A stretch of DNA of 64,000 bases from Deltaproteobacteria bacterium (GTDB taxonomy: Bacteria; Desulfobacterota; GWC2-55-46), in contig JACRNL010000010.1 in the NCBI GenBank assembly GCA_016234935.1, positions 124,001 to 188,000 on the forward strand, read 5' to 3'. Position numbers and translations under genes: made by a program. The stretch's first letter is position 1. Each line of letters begins with the position of its first letter. Below, piece after piece: positions 52,658 to 61,348 of this stretch. Below the pieces are notes generated by a model. The model saw nothing but the letters and a program-made list of their open reading frames with translations. It searched no databases and was not told the origin of the DNA.

Positions 52658-53524
52658 ATGAAAACCAAAATCTATCTGAACGGCTCCATCGTGCATGAAG
52701 GCAAGGCCTGCATCTCGATATTCGACCGGGGCCTCCAGTACGGCGACGGCCTTTTCGAAACCATAAAGGCGCATGACGGCAAACCCGCCTTCCTCAAAGA
52801 GCACCTCCGTCGGCTGAAGGCCGGGGCGCGGTTTTTACGCATACCCATAAAAACCATTGAGGCGGATATCAAGGATGGCGTAATCAAGCGGCTTTTAAAA
52901 GCCAACAACCTGTCAAAAGGCTCTGCCCGCGTGAAGATAATCGTCACCAGAGGGGTTGAACCCCCTCAGGGGGTTGAACCACCTCAGGGCGCGGACAAAA
53001 GCGGCCATGCGCCGTCAAAAGACACAACGCCCACGCTGATAATCATCGCCAAGCCGCTTGACGAGGCATACATCCGTCAATTGCAAACCAAAGGCGTGAA
53101 GGCTGTTTTAATCAGAGGCTATGCCCCTGTGCTTGGCGGCTTTAAAACTCTGAATTACCTGCCCTCTGTCCTCGCCAAAGCCGAGGCCAAAAAGCGCGGC
53201 GCGTTTGAAGGGATTTTTGTAGGAGAAGACAACACGATAAAAGAAGGCTCATCCACGAACATCTTCATCTTCTCAAAAGGAGTCCTGAAAACCCCGCCCG
53301 CCGATGCCTCATCCAACATCCTGCCCGGCGTGACAAGACAAACAGTGATACGGACTGCGCGAAAAATAGGCCTGACAGTGAAGGAGACGCCAATCTCCAC
53401 AAAAGAACTTTTCACCTGCGACAAGGCTTTCCTGACGAATTCGATACTCGGGATGCTGCCGCTTGTGAGCGTGGATTCAAGGAGGATTGGAGGAAAAAGG
53501 AGGGCGATGAGGAAAAAATATTAA
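52658..53524 (+). CDS. Class IV PLP aminotransferase, probably aminodeoxychorismate lyase
   Basis: 288 residues from the ATG at 52658. N-terminal IYLNGSIVHEGKACISIFDRG and QYGDGLFETIKAHDG are typical of the PabC/IlvE fold. The catalytic Lys is in FKTLNYLPSV, and KEGSSTNIFIF follows. Position directly after pabB supports the PabC role; a D-amino-acid or branched-chain aminotransferase remains possible. A GVEPPQGVEPPQG stretch in a loop is coded by the palindromic repeat. The C-terminus is basic and slightly unusual (RRIGGKRRAMRKKY). Confidence 0.87.
   Translation: MKTKIYLNGSIVHEGKACISIFDRGLQYGDGLFETIKAHDGKPAFLKEHLRRLKAGARFLRIPIKTIEADIKDGVIKRLLKANNLSKGSARVKIIVTRGVEPPQGVEPPQGADKSGHAPSKDTTPTLIIIAKPLDEAYIRQLQTKGVKAVLIRGYAPVLGGFKTLNYLPSVLAKAEAKKRGAFEGIFVGEDNTIKEGSSTNIFIFSKGVLKTPPADASSNILPGVTRQTVIRTARKIGLTVKETPISTKELFTCDKAFLTNSILGMLPLVSVDSRRIGGKRRAMRKKY
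52950..52991. repeat. Two 18-bp palindromic units in the pabC-like gene
   Basis: AGGGGTTGAACCCCCTCAGG followed by GGGTTGAACCACCTCAGG. It encodes RGVEPPQGVEPPQG. Confidence 0.92.
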
Positions 53525-53541
53525 ATTAAAAGTCCACATGC

Positions 53542-53574
53542 GGGTTCAAGTTTGCAACTTGAACCCCTTTATTT
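53542..53574 (+). terminator. Terminator after the pabC-like gene
   Basis: GGGTTCAAGTT-TGC-AACTTGAACCC followed by CCTTTATTT. It is also the left part of a larger inverted repeat whose other end (TTTGCAAAATTGAACCCGC) is at 53624-53642. Confidence 0.78.
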
Positions 53575-53734
53575 CGTAATTGCTTGGAATTGCGCGATTA
53601 ACTACGAACTCAAAAGGTTTAATTTGCAAAATTGAACCCGCAAATAGTTTCGGCGTGAGGACGCGCCGACACATCTCAAATCCTTGTATGTTAGACTGCG
53701 CCATATTGCGTAATTTTTAAATCCTTTTTTCTCC

Positions 53735-53829
53735 TCTCCCCTCGCGGGAGAGGGTAGGGTGAGGGGGCTCAGCCCCTTCAAGGGACAACTTTCACCCCCA
53801 CCCTGCCCTCCCCCGTCAAGGGGGAGGAA
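53735..53829. repeat. Compound inverted repeat with an embedded 18-bp unit
   Basis: TCCCCTCGCGGGAGAGGGTA then GGGTGAGGGGG on the left, and CACCCCCACCCTGCCCTCCC then CCGTCAAGGGGGAGG on the right. The centre (53761-53785) is a unit of the main palindromic family (GAGGGGGCTCAGCCCCTTCA). Confidence 0.75.
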
Positions 53830-53910
53830 TAAAAAGAACATAGCATTTAAGCCCCCATCATATGGAGGAGAAAAAAACCAAACAACTTATAAGCGCATAC
53901 TGACTGTCGA

Positions 53911-55743
53911 TTACGCCTTTTCAGGCGGCTTTTCCGCTGTCTTTTCCGGCGTCTTCTCCGGCGCTTTTTTGGCAAGTCTTATGAATATCTCGTCAAGCTG
54001 TTTCTGGTCAACCGTTGACGGCGAGTCGCACATCATGTCCGTGGCCTTCTGGGTCTTGGGGAAGGCTATTACGTCGCGGATGGAATCGGAGCCGGTCATG
54101 ATGGCCATGACCCTGTCGAGGCCGAAGGCTATGCCGCCGTGCGGAGGGGTGCCGAAGCGCAGGGCCTCAAGCAGGAAGCCGAAACGGCTCTCGGCCTCTT
54201 CCTTTGCTATGCCGAGCAGGTCAAAGACCCTCGCCTGAACGTCGCTCCTGTGTATCCTTATGCTGCCGCCGCCAATCTCAACGCCGTTAAGCACGAGGTC
54301 ATAGGCCTTTGCCCTGACTTTAAGCGGCTCTTTCTCCATTTTGTCAAGGTCTTCGTCCATCGGCGCGGTGAATGGGTGATGCACTGCCACGTGCCGCTTC
54401 TCGGCGTCGTCGTAGTCGAACATGGGGAACTCGGTCACCCAGATGAAGTTAAAACCTTGCTTCGGGATAAGGCCAAGTCTTGCGCCGATATTCAGGCGGA
54501 GCCTTCCAAGCACGGTGCCGGCAATGGAAAACCTGTCCGCGGCAAAAAGGAGCAGGTCTCCCTTTGCGGCGCCAAGCACGCCCGCTATGGCCGCCTTTTC
54601 ATCGTCGTTTAAGAATTTGGCTATCGGCGACTGCCAGCCCTCATCCGTGAGCTTTACCCACGCAAGCCCCTTTGCGCCAAAGGAGACGGCAATGGCCGTG
54701 AGGTCGTCAAGGTCTTTCCTTGAGAACTCCGCCCCGTGCTTTACGCAAATGGCCTTGACAACGCCGCCCTTTGACGCCGCGTCCGCGAAAACCTTAAAAC
54801 CCGTTTTTGAGGCGATGGCGGTGAGGTCTTTAAGCTCCATGCCGAAGCGCACGTCCGGGTTATCGAGGCCGAACCTTCCAACGGCCTCGGCATAGGTGAG
54901 ACGGGGAAACGGCAACTGAAGCTCAAAGCCGGGGCCGTCCTTAAAAATGGCGGCCACGAGGCCTTCCATGACGCCGATTACGTCGTCTATGTCAACGAAG
55001 CTCATCTCCGCGTCTATCTGCGTGAACTCCGGCTGGCGGTCGGAGCGGAGGTCTTCGTCGCGGAAGCACCGGACTATCTGGAAATACCTGTCAAAGCCGG
55101 ATATCATGAGTATCTGCTTGAAGAGCTGGGGCGACTGCGGCAGGGCGAAAAAACTGCCCGGGGTGAGCCTTGACGGCACGAGGAAGTCCCGCGCGCCTTC
55201 AGGAGTGCTCTTGGTGAGAACTGGCGTTTCTATCTCCAGAAAGCCGCTTTCCGAAAGGTAGCTGCGCGTGGACATGGCTACCTTATGCCTGAGAATGAGC
55301 TTGCTCTGAAGGGCATGCCTGCGCAAATCGAGATATCTGTATTTAAGCCGCGTGTTCTCGGCAACGTCCGTGTCCTCTTCTATCATGAAAGGCAGGGGGT
55401 CGGAATCGTTCAAGACTTTAATCTCGTCAATAGCGACTTCAAGCAGCCCTGTCTTCAATTCCGTGTTTTCAGTGCCCGCCGGCCTTTTTTGCACAACGCC
55501 TTTTACGGCTATGACGAATTCGCTCCTCAGCTCATGCGCCTTTTTGTGGGCCTGGCCGTTCTTTTCCGGGTTAAAGACAAGCTGAACAATGCCCTCGCGG
55601 TCTCTTAGATCAACGAATATCAGCCCGCCGTGGTCCCGCCTTCTTTGCACCCATCCCATAAGGGTGACGACCGTGCCGGTATGCAGGGACGACACCTCGC
55701 CGCAATAGGAACTTCTCCGCCAGTTTTCAAGTTTTTCTAACAA
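53911..55743 (-). CDS. aspS: Aspartyl-tRNA synthetase, bacterial type
   Basis: 610 residues from a TTG at 55743 that has GGAGGAGG 6 bases before it; the ATG at 55767 lies upstream of that site and adds eight residues. N-terminal OB fold ([19 protein letters not shown]), class II core ([20 protein letters not shown]), a GAD insertion domain and the C-terminal GGGSIRIH and [11 protein letters not shown] motifs. The tail is an unusual Lys/Pro/Glu repeat ([17 protein letters not shown]). Confidence 0.95.
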   Translation of the reverse strand: MLEKLENWRRSSYCGEVSSLHTGTVVTLMGWVQRRRDHGGLIFVDLRDREGIVQLVFNPEKNGQAHKKAHELRSEFVIAVKGVVQKRPAGTENTELKTGLLEVAIDEIKVLNDSDPLPFMIEEDTDVAENTRLKYRYLDLRRHALQSKLILRHKVAMSTRSYLSESGFLEIETPVLTKSTPEGARDFLVPSRLTPGSFFALPQSPQLFKQILMISGFDRYFQIVRCFRDEDLRSDRQPEFTQIDAEMSFVDIDDVIGVMEGLVAAIFKDGPGFELQLPFPRLTYAEAVGRFGLDNPDVRFGMELKDLTAIASKTGFKVFADAASKGGVVKAICVKHGAEFSRKDLDDLTAIAVSFGAKGLAWVKLTDEGWQSPIAKFLNDDEKAAIAGVLGAAKGDLLLFAADRFSIAGTVLGRLRLNIGARLGLIPKQGFNFIWVTEFPMFDYDDAEKRHVAVHHPFTAPMDEDLDKMEKEPLKVRAKAYDLVLNGVEIGGGSIRIHRSDVQARVFDLLGIAKEEAESRFGFLLEALRFGTPPHGGIAFGLDRVMAIMTGSDSIRDVIAFPKTQKATDMMCDSPSTVDQKQLDEIFIRLAKKAPEKTPEKTAEKPPEKA

Positions 55744-55853
55744 AACAGACCTCCTCCAAGTGAGCATATCGCTGCGCCCGTATAATCCCGATTTTATACC
55801 ACATAGCCCCCTGTTTTTCAATTTAATAGAGGACGAAAAACACCGGCACGGAC

Positions 55854-55881
55854 TTGACAATCGGCAATTCACAGATAGACT
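55854..55881 (+). promoter_or_regulatory. Possible promoter of the cytochrome-porin gene
   Basis: TTGACA (55854-55859), 16-base spacer, TAGACT. A very strong ribosome-site sequence AGGAGGTGA follows at 55899-55907, yet the cytochrome-porin ATG is 145 bases further on. Confidence 0.45.
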
Positions 55882-55918
55882 TACATAAATATTAATCGAG
55901 GAGGTGACTCTTCACGAT

Positions 55919-56056
55919 TTGGCGCGTCAATCCTGCGGGTCTTTTGCGCCATATGCCCAGATGCCCCTACTGGATGCATTATTTTCCAAATTTTCCAAAA
56001 CAGACGCCGCATCATGCCACTCAGCATTATTTGCGCAAAAAAAGGAGACTACATGA
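55919..56056 (+). CDS. Possible 45-residue leader peptide upstream of the cytochrome-porin
   Basis: A TTG-started frame (LARQSCGSFAPYAQMPLLDA...) runs 45 codons and stops with TGA inside the ATGA overlap with the next gene's start. AGGAGGTGA lies 11 bases upstream of the TTG, with a small GTGA/TCAC hairpin between them that would shorten the effective distance. The peptide has no known family and no clear signal. Could equally be untranslated leader. Confidence 0.3.
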   Translation: MARQSCGSFAPYAQMPLLDALFSKFSKTDAASCHSALFAQKKETT

Positions 56057-57291
56057 AGAAGATTCTTTTAGCCGCGGTATTTCTTTTTACCGTTTTCATC
56101 ATGCTTCCCAATGACGCCTACGCAGTGCCCGCATTCGCGCGGCAGACAGGCATGGCCTGCAACACATGCCACTTCCAGCACTTTCCTTCTTTAAACAGCT
56201 TTGGCCGCGCGTTTAAAAGCGGCGGCTACACACAGATAGGCGGTCAGAGCATGATCGAAGGAGACCTCCTGTCGGTGCCAGCCGTCCTTAACGCATCTCT
56301 TGTCTTAAAGGCGCGTGGTCAGAAGACCACCGGCGACAGCGGCGCATCGGGCACCACAAGCGGCACAAACAAGGGCGAGTTCCAGTTCCCGGACGAGGCG
56401 GCCCTGATGATCGGCGGCAGGGCGGGCGAGCACGTGGGTTTTCTGCTTGAAAGCTCCCTTAAAGCCGCGGACGCAGGGAACCGCTTTACAAACTTCAAGC
56501 TGCCGTTCACATACAAGACCATGGACGCCGACTTCAGCGTCATCCCCTTCACCAGCGACGGCTCAGGCCCGTCCTACGGCTTTGAGCTCCTGAACACCGG
56601 CGCGGTGTCAATGGCGCGCCCGATAGAGCACGGGGCGGAGACCAGCGCACAACGGTTCATCGGCACCGCCACGGCGGCAACGGGTTTTTCCTTTGTCGCG
56701 GCGCATAGCCTCTTTTTCGCCAACTACTCCGCATGGGCCCCGGTGCACGGCGATACCGACGCCGGTCCGTATCTGGCCTATCTTAGGGCGGCGGTAACCC
56801 CGACGGTAGCGGGGTGGGATCTGGGAGCCGGCGCCCAGTGGTGGGGCGGCACGACGAAATACGGCGCGACCCCGACAAGAAAGTCTGCAAAGGCATGGGC
56901 CGCGGACATACAGGCGCAGGGCAACGCGGGTGACTACCCAGTCGGCTTATATCTCACATACGGCATTGCTCAGAAGTCCGGCGCCGGCACCGCGAACATG
57001 TTCAACTCCGGAACGGCTGACAATAAGAAAGCCTGGTCTGCCGCCGGGGAGTTCGGCATAATCCCCAGCAGGCTCACGCTCCTTGCCGCCTACCTGTCCG
57101 GCAAAGGCGGAAGCCTCAACGGCAGCACCGCCGACGGCTACACGAACGCCACGACCGTGGGAGCGAACTTCAACATCACGCAGAACCTTGAGCTGCAACT
57201 TAACAACTCATGGTACAGCGGCAGCGCGTTTAATGCCACGCCGGCAGACGGCGACACAAAAACGACGCTCATGCTGTTCGGCGCGTTCTAA
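56053..57291 (+). CDS. Outer-membrane monoheme cytochrome-porin, Cyc2-like
   Basis: 412 residues from the ATG at 56053 (AAGGAG upstream). Signal peptide MKKILLAAVFLFTVFIMLPNDAYA. Then PAFARQTGMACNTCHFQHFP with one CxxCH heme site, and SFGRAFKSGGYTQIGG, closely resembling the N-terminal cytochrome of Cyc2-type fusions. The remaining ~350 residues alternate polar and hydrophobic positions and end in a C-terminal aromatic residue (MLFGAF), as in beta-barrels. Cyc2 proteins take electrons from outside Fe(II). Related single-heme barrels of unknown role exist, so iron oxidation is a hypothesis. Confidence 0.82.
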   Translation: MKKILLAAVFLFTVFIMLPNDAYAVPAFARQTGMACNTCHFQHFPSLNSFGRAFKSGGYTQIGGQSMIEGDLLSVPAVLNASLVLKARGQKTTGDSGASGTTSGTNKGEFQFPDEAALMIGGRAGEHVGFLLESSLKAADAGNRFTNFKLPFTYKTMDADFSVIPFTSDGSGPSYGFELLNTGAVSMARPIEHGAETSAQRFIGTATAATGFSFVAAHSLFFANYSAWAPVHGDTDAGPYLAYLRAAVTPTVAGWDLGAGAQWWGGTTKYGATPTRKSAKAWAADIQAQGNAGDYPVGLYLTYGIAQKSGAGTANMFNSGTADNKKAWSAAGEFGIIPSRLTLLAAYLSGKGGSLNGSTADGYTNATTVGANFNITQNLELQLNNSWYSGSAFNATPADGDTKTTLMLFGAF

Positions 57292-57431
57292 AAGACACTG
57301 TATCGGCCTTTCAAAACAAGGGGGGGGTTAAACGCCTTCCCCTTTTGTGTTAGAATCAGGCATCACGGCCCCGTCAAAAAACATCCCCATTTGCACGTCT
57401 GCGGCCGCATTCTGAAAAAATGGAGGCACAC

Positions 57432-58385
57432 ATGGACTTCCCGCTGATTGCCCGCGCACACTTAACCCAACCCCCGCTTCAGCCTGCCCCCGCAGGTTTT
57501 AAGCGGGGGGCACGCGAGGGCAGGCGCAAAAAACATCTTTTCACCCTGCTCTGCTTCGCCCTTGTTTTTGCCGCAGGCTGCGCAGGGCCTCTAAAATACT
57601 CTTACGACCCCAAACCCCCGGAGCAGATCACAAAGCTGCGCGAACCGGTCACAGTGCGCGTCGGCGAGTTCACGGACGCAAGGAAGACGGCCTCACTTGA
57701 CGAAAGGGGCAGAAGGACCATCGGCAGGATTGCCGTGAACGTGTCCGACATGTCGGACAAATCACTGACGCTTTCCGAGGACATTCCAAAGATAGTCTCA
57801 GCGGCGTTTATAAAGGAATTGGGCTGGGCGGGCTACACGGTCAAAACCAACGCGGACGCGCAAAATGACGCTGACTACGTCCTTGCCGGGGAAATAAGGG
57901 AATTTTCCCTGGACATCGGCGCGAGGGACAAAATATCCATCGCCGTGTCCGCCCGGCTCGTGGACGGAAAAAACGGCAACACCGTCTGGTCTGATGAAGA
58001 GACTTACGAAAATGACCGCTACGCCGGGTCGTTCGGCAACTCACGGCTTTCGATAACCAACTACATCTCATTGTCTCTGTCCCGTCTCGTGAGAAAGACG
58101 CTGAGCGAGGCGGGCGAGCCTATCAAATACGCCCGGTACGCGCCGCCGGCCTCAAAAGAAACCGCGCAGGCAACAGGCAAACTCGTCATCAAGACCGATC
58201 CCCAACACGGGAAGGTCTACCTGAACGAGGTCTACTACGGCCTTACCCCCCTTGATTCGGAGGTCGAAATAGGCATCTATGACCTGACCCTTAAACTCGA
58301 CGGATTCAAAGACGGGAAGGAAAAAATATCAGTCAGAAAAGGCCAGACCACGGAGATTGACATGAAGCTCGAAAAGAAACCGTAG
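57432..58385 (+). CDS. PEGA-domain lipoprotein with a repeat-extended N-terminus
   Basis: 317 residues from the ATG at 57432, with GGAGG 5 bases before. A hydrophobic core and lipobox (LLCFALVFAAGC) occur only at about residues 37-50. The preceding stretch (TQPPLQPAPAGFKRGARE) is coded by the CCCCCGCTT palindrome. The middle region (about 60-235) resembles lipoproteins that resist or assemble envelope parts, but I cannot name it. The C-terminal PEGA domain (GKLVIKTDPQHGKVYLNEVY, then YDLTLKLDGFK) usually binds cell wall or surface proteins. Confidence 0.82.
   Translation: MDFPLIARAHLTQPPLQPAPAGFKRGAREGRRKKHLFTLLCFALVFAAGCAGPLKYSYDPKPPEQITKLREPVTVRVGEFTDARKTASLDERGRRTIGRIAVNVSDMSDKSLTLSEDIPKIVSAAFIKELGWAGYTVKTNADAQNDADYVLAGEIREFSLDIGARDKISIAVSARLVDGKNGNTVWSDEETYENDRYAGSFGNSRLSITNYISLSLSRLVRKTLSEAGEPIKYARYAPPASKETAQATGKLVIKTDPQHGKVYLNEVYYGLTPLDSEVEIGIYDLTLKLDGFKDGKEKISVRKGQTTEIDMKLEKKP
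57471..57510. repeat. CCCCCGCTT palindromic repeat in the lipoprotein N-terminus
   Basis: CCCCCGCTTCAGCCTGCCCC followed by CGCAGGTTTTAAGCGGGGGG. Nested arms CCTGC/GCAGG inside CCCCCGCTT/AAGCGGGGG. Related to the copies at 39844 and 63777. Confidence 0.85.
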
Positions 58386-58409
58386 GGGCAGGTTCTAAAC
58401 CTGCCCCTA
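58383..58409. terminator. Hairpin between convergent genes
   Basis: TAGGGGCAGGTT-CTA-AACCTGCCCCTA; it lacks a long T run but lies exactly at the end of the lipoprotein gene. Confidence 0.65.
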
Positions 58410-58419
58410 TTGCCACATT

Positions 58420-58869
58420 TTACAGAGGGTTTTCCGTTTTGCATCGTGAATAAAAATACAGACAGATGACGAGGACGAGGACTATCCCTGCCTGCACTGA
58501 CAGCTTGACAACGCCGCCCTGCCAGTCCTCCTCACCCATGCCTATCTTCATCTGCGTCAACAGAAGCCCCCTGATGCTGGCTATGACGCCGATGTATATG
58601 AAGGGGTTAAGTGAAAATGTGTGGCGGCTGAGCTGGCGCATGACCTGCCGGAAAAGCTCCATGACGATGAGGACGAACATCAGGTCGCTTATTATGTGCG
58701 AGATTGAATGCTGGGTGTAGAAAATAAAATCAGAGACAGCCTCCATCATCAACAACGCGGCCACGGTGATGATGCCGACGCCTACCATAACGAGAATCGC
58801 GTCGTCAATAAATGCAAGTAATTTATTTACGTAGGCTATGGACTGAGATGTTTTTGGAGCTTCCGGCAT
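58420..58869 (-). CDS. PsiE-family membrane protein
   Basis: 149 residues with four helices (about 25-48, 60-75, 90-105 and 120-140). VLIVMELFRQVMRQL and the Pro-Phe-containing SLNPFIYIGVIASIRGLLL motif match the PsiE (phosphate-starvation-inducible) family. Function unknown. Confidence 0.85.
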   Translation of the reverse strand: MPEAPKTSQSIAYVNKLLAFIDDAILVMVGVGIITVAALLMMEAVSDFIFYTQHSISHIISDLMFVLIVMELFRQVMRQLSRHTFSLNPFIYIGVIASIRGLLLTQMKIGMGEEDWQGGVVKLSVQAGIVLVLVICLYFYSRCKTENPL

Positions 58870-58974
58870 GTATTTTCACCTCTGCTCTGAAGTAAACCCA
58901 TACTACAATAAACGGACGCGGCTGTAAAGCGCCGCGTCCGTTTCAGTGCATCTGCCTTGATGTAGCCCCCGGCC

Positions 58975-59613
58975 TTAATACTGGCCAGAGCCGTACGATC
59001 CGCTCGCGTAGTATCCTTCAAACGGCTTCCTTGAAGCGGTATACACATGCGACCATACTGAACACCGTTTTGTCCAGACGCTGTCCGGATACTTCGCCAT
59101 GAGGGTGTGGCAGACCTCTCCCAGCGCGTAAGTGTCGCCGCTCTCTTTGAACTTAGCGGCTCCGAGGAAGTATTCCGCCTCGGGGACAAGTTCGGAGTCC
59201 GGGCACTCTTCTATTATCTCTTCAAAGAGCGCTTTTGCCTCTGCGAACCTTCCAAGATGAAACACGGAAAGCCCCTTTGAAAGGATGATCTGCGCCATGA
59301 ACTCCTTCGGGGGCAGATAGCCCACGAACCTTTCGACCTCATTGCCGTTTTCATCGGCAAAGATCAACGCAGGCGTCCAATCCACGTGGAATCTGTTGCT
59401 GATCTCCTGATCCTTCTGAACATGGAACTGCATCGGCAAACACTCCCTCTCTATCAGCTTTTGCACCTGCCCGTCCATCAGGGTCTCTTCCTCCAGCTTT
59501 TTGGAGCCTTCATCCGTCACGCCTCCGCTAAAGAACAGCAAAAGAAGCCGTGAGCCGCCCCTTATCTCTTCCTGTGCCTTCTGAAGATCTTTTCTCCACT
59601 CAATGCCTGACAT
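58975..59613 (-). CDS. Thioredoxin-fold protein with TPR-like C-terminus
   Basis: 212 residues from the ATG at 59613 with AGGAGG about 8 bases upstream. The N-terminal half has a thioredoxin-like fold (LLLLFFSGG, FHVDWTPALIFADENGNEV, RFVGYLPPKEF). The usual CxxC active site is absent, with SGGV in its place. The C-terminal half (about 115-185) holds tetratricopeptide-type helices. There is no signal peptide. A binding rather than a redox role is likely. Confidence 0.8.
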   Translation of the reverse strand: MSGIEWRKDLQKAQEEIRGGSRLLLLFFSGGVTDEGSKKLEEETLMDGQVQKLIERECLPMQFHVQKDQEISNRFHVDWTPALIFADENGNEVERFVGYLPPKEFMAQIILSKGLSVFHLGRFAEAKALFEEIIEECPDSELVPEAEYFLGAAKFKESGDTYALGEVCHTLMAKYPDSVWTKRCSVWSHVYTASRKPFEGYYASGSYGSGQY

Positions 59614-59622
59614 ACAAAACAC

Positions 59623-59947
59623 CTCCTTTTTGCTTCATTTACTTCTTTTACTATTAAGTATAAGCCGAAAAAATATACTGTCAAAAAATAGAACATCTGT
59701 ATCAGATATTAAAAATCATTCCTCATTAATCCGAATATAAAGTTCTTGTGAACCCCTGCATGCCTTTGAATTCGTTATAGCATTGAAGCGGATATTCCAT
59801 TATACTGGTATGAGGATAGATTAACAGGCAGGCTTCTCATTAAAGTTCTTTGGGCGCCTGCGGCGAGCAAAGCTAAAGGGTTACATCTTGGCTTTAGCCG
59901 TGCGCAGCACCTTTCTTTCAAGAAAGACAGGCGCGGGTTTTAATCTC
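59623..59947. other. Intergenic stretch with a disrupted dispersed repeat
   Basis: About 325 bases. It holds TTAAAGTTCTTTGGGCGCCT (59840-59859) and, after ~55 other bases, the stem part CACCTTTCTTTCAAGAAAGA (59909-59928). The inserted part has a CTAAAG...CTTTAG hairpin (59874-59898). I see no other gene. Confidence 0.6.
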
Positions 59948-61141
59948 ATGACCGTCATAACCGGCTGGATAAAGAAGCTTCCTTTGCACGCGAGGCATAC
60001 CTTTTACTATGACCTGCGCTCGGCCCTGCTTTTCGGCCTGTTCGGCGGACTTATCTTCCCATTCATGGCGGTCGTCGGCAGGAAGATAGGCGCTACGAAC
60101 TTCCAGATAGCAATGATAGTCTCGGCCACTTACGTCTCCAACGCCTTCGCGCTTTTGTGGACTGAAGACGTCCTTGGCGCCGGCAGGGTCTGGTATGTGG
60201 TGTGGCCCAACGCCGCCGGAAGGGCGCTGCTTCTCTTGATGTTTTTCGTGACAAGTCCCATGTGGTATACCATCCTCATATTCACCTATATGGTTATCAC
60301 GGCCCCGGCCTTCCCGTCATACGCATCCATCATGAAGACGAATTACCCTGACGGCATCCGCGCAAGGCTCATGAGCTACGTCAGGGCGTCCACGGCTTTT
60401 CTATGGATAATCGCGTCCGCCGCAGGAGGCTGGTATCTGCAGCGGGACACATACAATTACAGATACCTCTTTCCTTTCGCCGCCGTGCTTGGATTCTTGT
60501 CGGCCCTTCAGTTCAGGCACATCAAGGTAAGACGTGAAAATAAAACGCGCGAGTCCGTCGGCGGGTTTGCCGAACTCAGCCAGCCGCTCAGAGACCCTGC
60601 ATTCATCAGATTTCTGATCGCCTTTTCCGTCTTTGAATTCGGCCTTTTCCTCGCAAGCCCGGTCTATCCGCTTGTCCTGGTCGACGAGGCCCGCATATCA
60701 AACTTCGCCGCCGGCATCTACGGGGCTGTCTTTTCAAGCCTCTGGCTCCTCGGCTTTTTCTTCTGGGGCCATTTCATGGACAGGTATTCCATTAAAAGCT
60801 CCGTGCTTTTAGTGTTTTTCATCGGATGCCTTGTCCCGCTTATCTATCTCCTTACGCGCTCTATCTATATCCTCGGCATCGCCCAGGGCGCAGCCGGATT
60901 CCTTTATGCCGGCATGGAGCTTGTGAGCTACATCGTCATAACGCGAATGGCGAAACCCAGGGATGTCCCGCGGTACATGGCGGCGCACGTGGCGCTTGAG
61001 GGGGTGCGCGGCGCTTTAGCCCCTTTCCTCGGCACGCGGCTTTACACGCTCTTTGGCGCTGACACGGTCTTTGCCGCCGCTATCATCCTCGGTGCAATCG
61101 GAATATTTTTCGCATGGAAACTGATAGAAGCAAAATCGTAA
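59948..61141 (+). CDS. MFS transporter, unknown substrate
   Basis: 397 residues from the ATG at 59948; an upstream TTG runs through the dispersed repeat. About 11-12 transmembrane helices. The first loop FPFMAVVGRKIGATNFQIAM and the mid-loop RRENKTRESVGGF resemble MFS permeases near secretion or siderophore families, but the substrate cannot be read. No adjacent pathway genes. Confidence 0.82.
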   Translation: MTVITGWIKKLPLHARHTFYYDLRSALLFGLFGGLIFPFMAVVGRKIGATNFQIAMIVSATYVSNAFALLWTEDVLGAGRVWYVVWPNAAGRALLLLMFFVTSPMWYTILIFTYMVITAPAFPSYASIMKTNYPDGIRARLMSYVRASTAFLWIIASAAGGWYLQRDTYNYRYLFPFAAVLGFLSALQFRHIKVRRENKTRESVGGFAELSQPLRDPAFIRFLIAFSVFEFGLFLASPVYPLVLVDEARISNFAAGIYGAVFSSLWLLGFFFWGHFMDRYSIKSSVLLVFFIGCLVPLIYLLTRSIYILGIAQGAAGFLYAGMELVSYIVITRMAKPRDVPRYMAAHVALEGVRGALAPFLGTRLYTLFGADTVFAAAIILGAIGIFFAWKLIEAKS

Positions 61142-61186
61142 TCCCGGCCTCCAGCGTGGGAACGATGAGTAATTCCCAAGGAAATA

Positions 61187-61228
61187 TTAAAGTTCTTTGG
61201 GCTTACCTTTCTTTCAAGAAAGGTAAGT
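61187..61228 (+). repeat. Complete copy of the TTAAAGTTCTTTGGGC dispersed repeat
   Basis: TTAAAGTTCTTTGGG followed by CTTACCTTTCTTTCAAGAAA and GGTAAG; just upstream of the atpE promoter. Confidence 0.88.
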
Positions 61229-61237
61229 AAAATTGCC

Positions 61238-61266
61238 TTGACACGATGTATGGCTTTTAGTATGAT
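61238..61266 (+). promoter_or_regulatory. Sigma-70 promoter of the atpE gene
   Basis: TTGACA, 17-base spacer, TATGAT, ending 82 bases before the start codon. Confidence 0.78.
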
Positions 61267-61348
61267 TGCCGTCTAAATACCCCGCAAAAATCAAATACTG
61301 CATAGGACAGTTGAACAGCGGCAGAAATCAAAGGAGGTAGGATCATTC

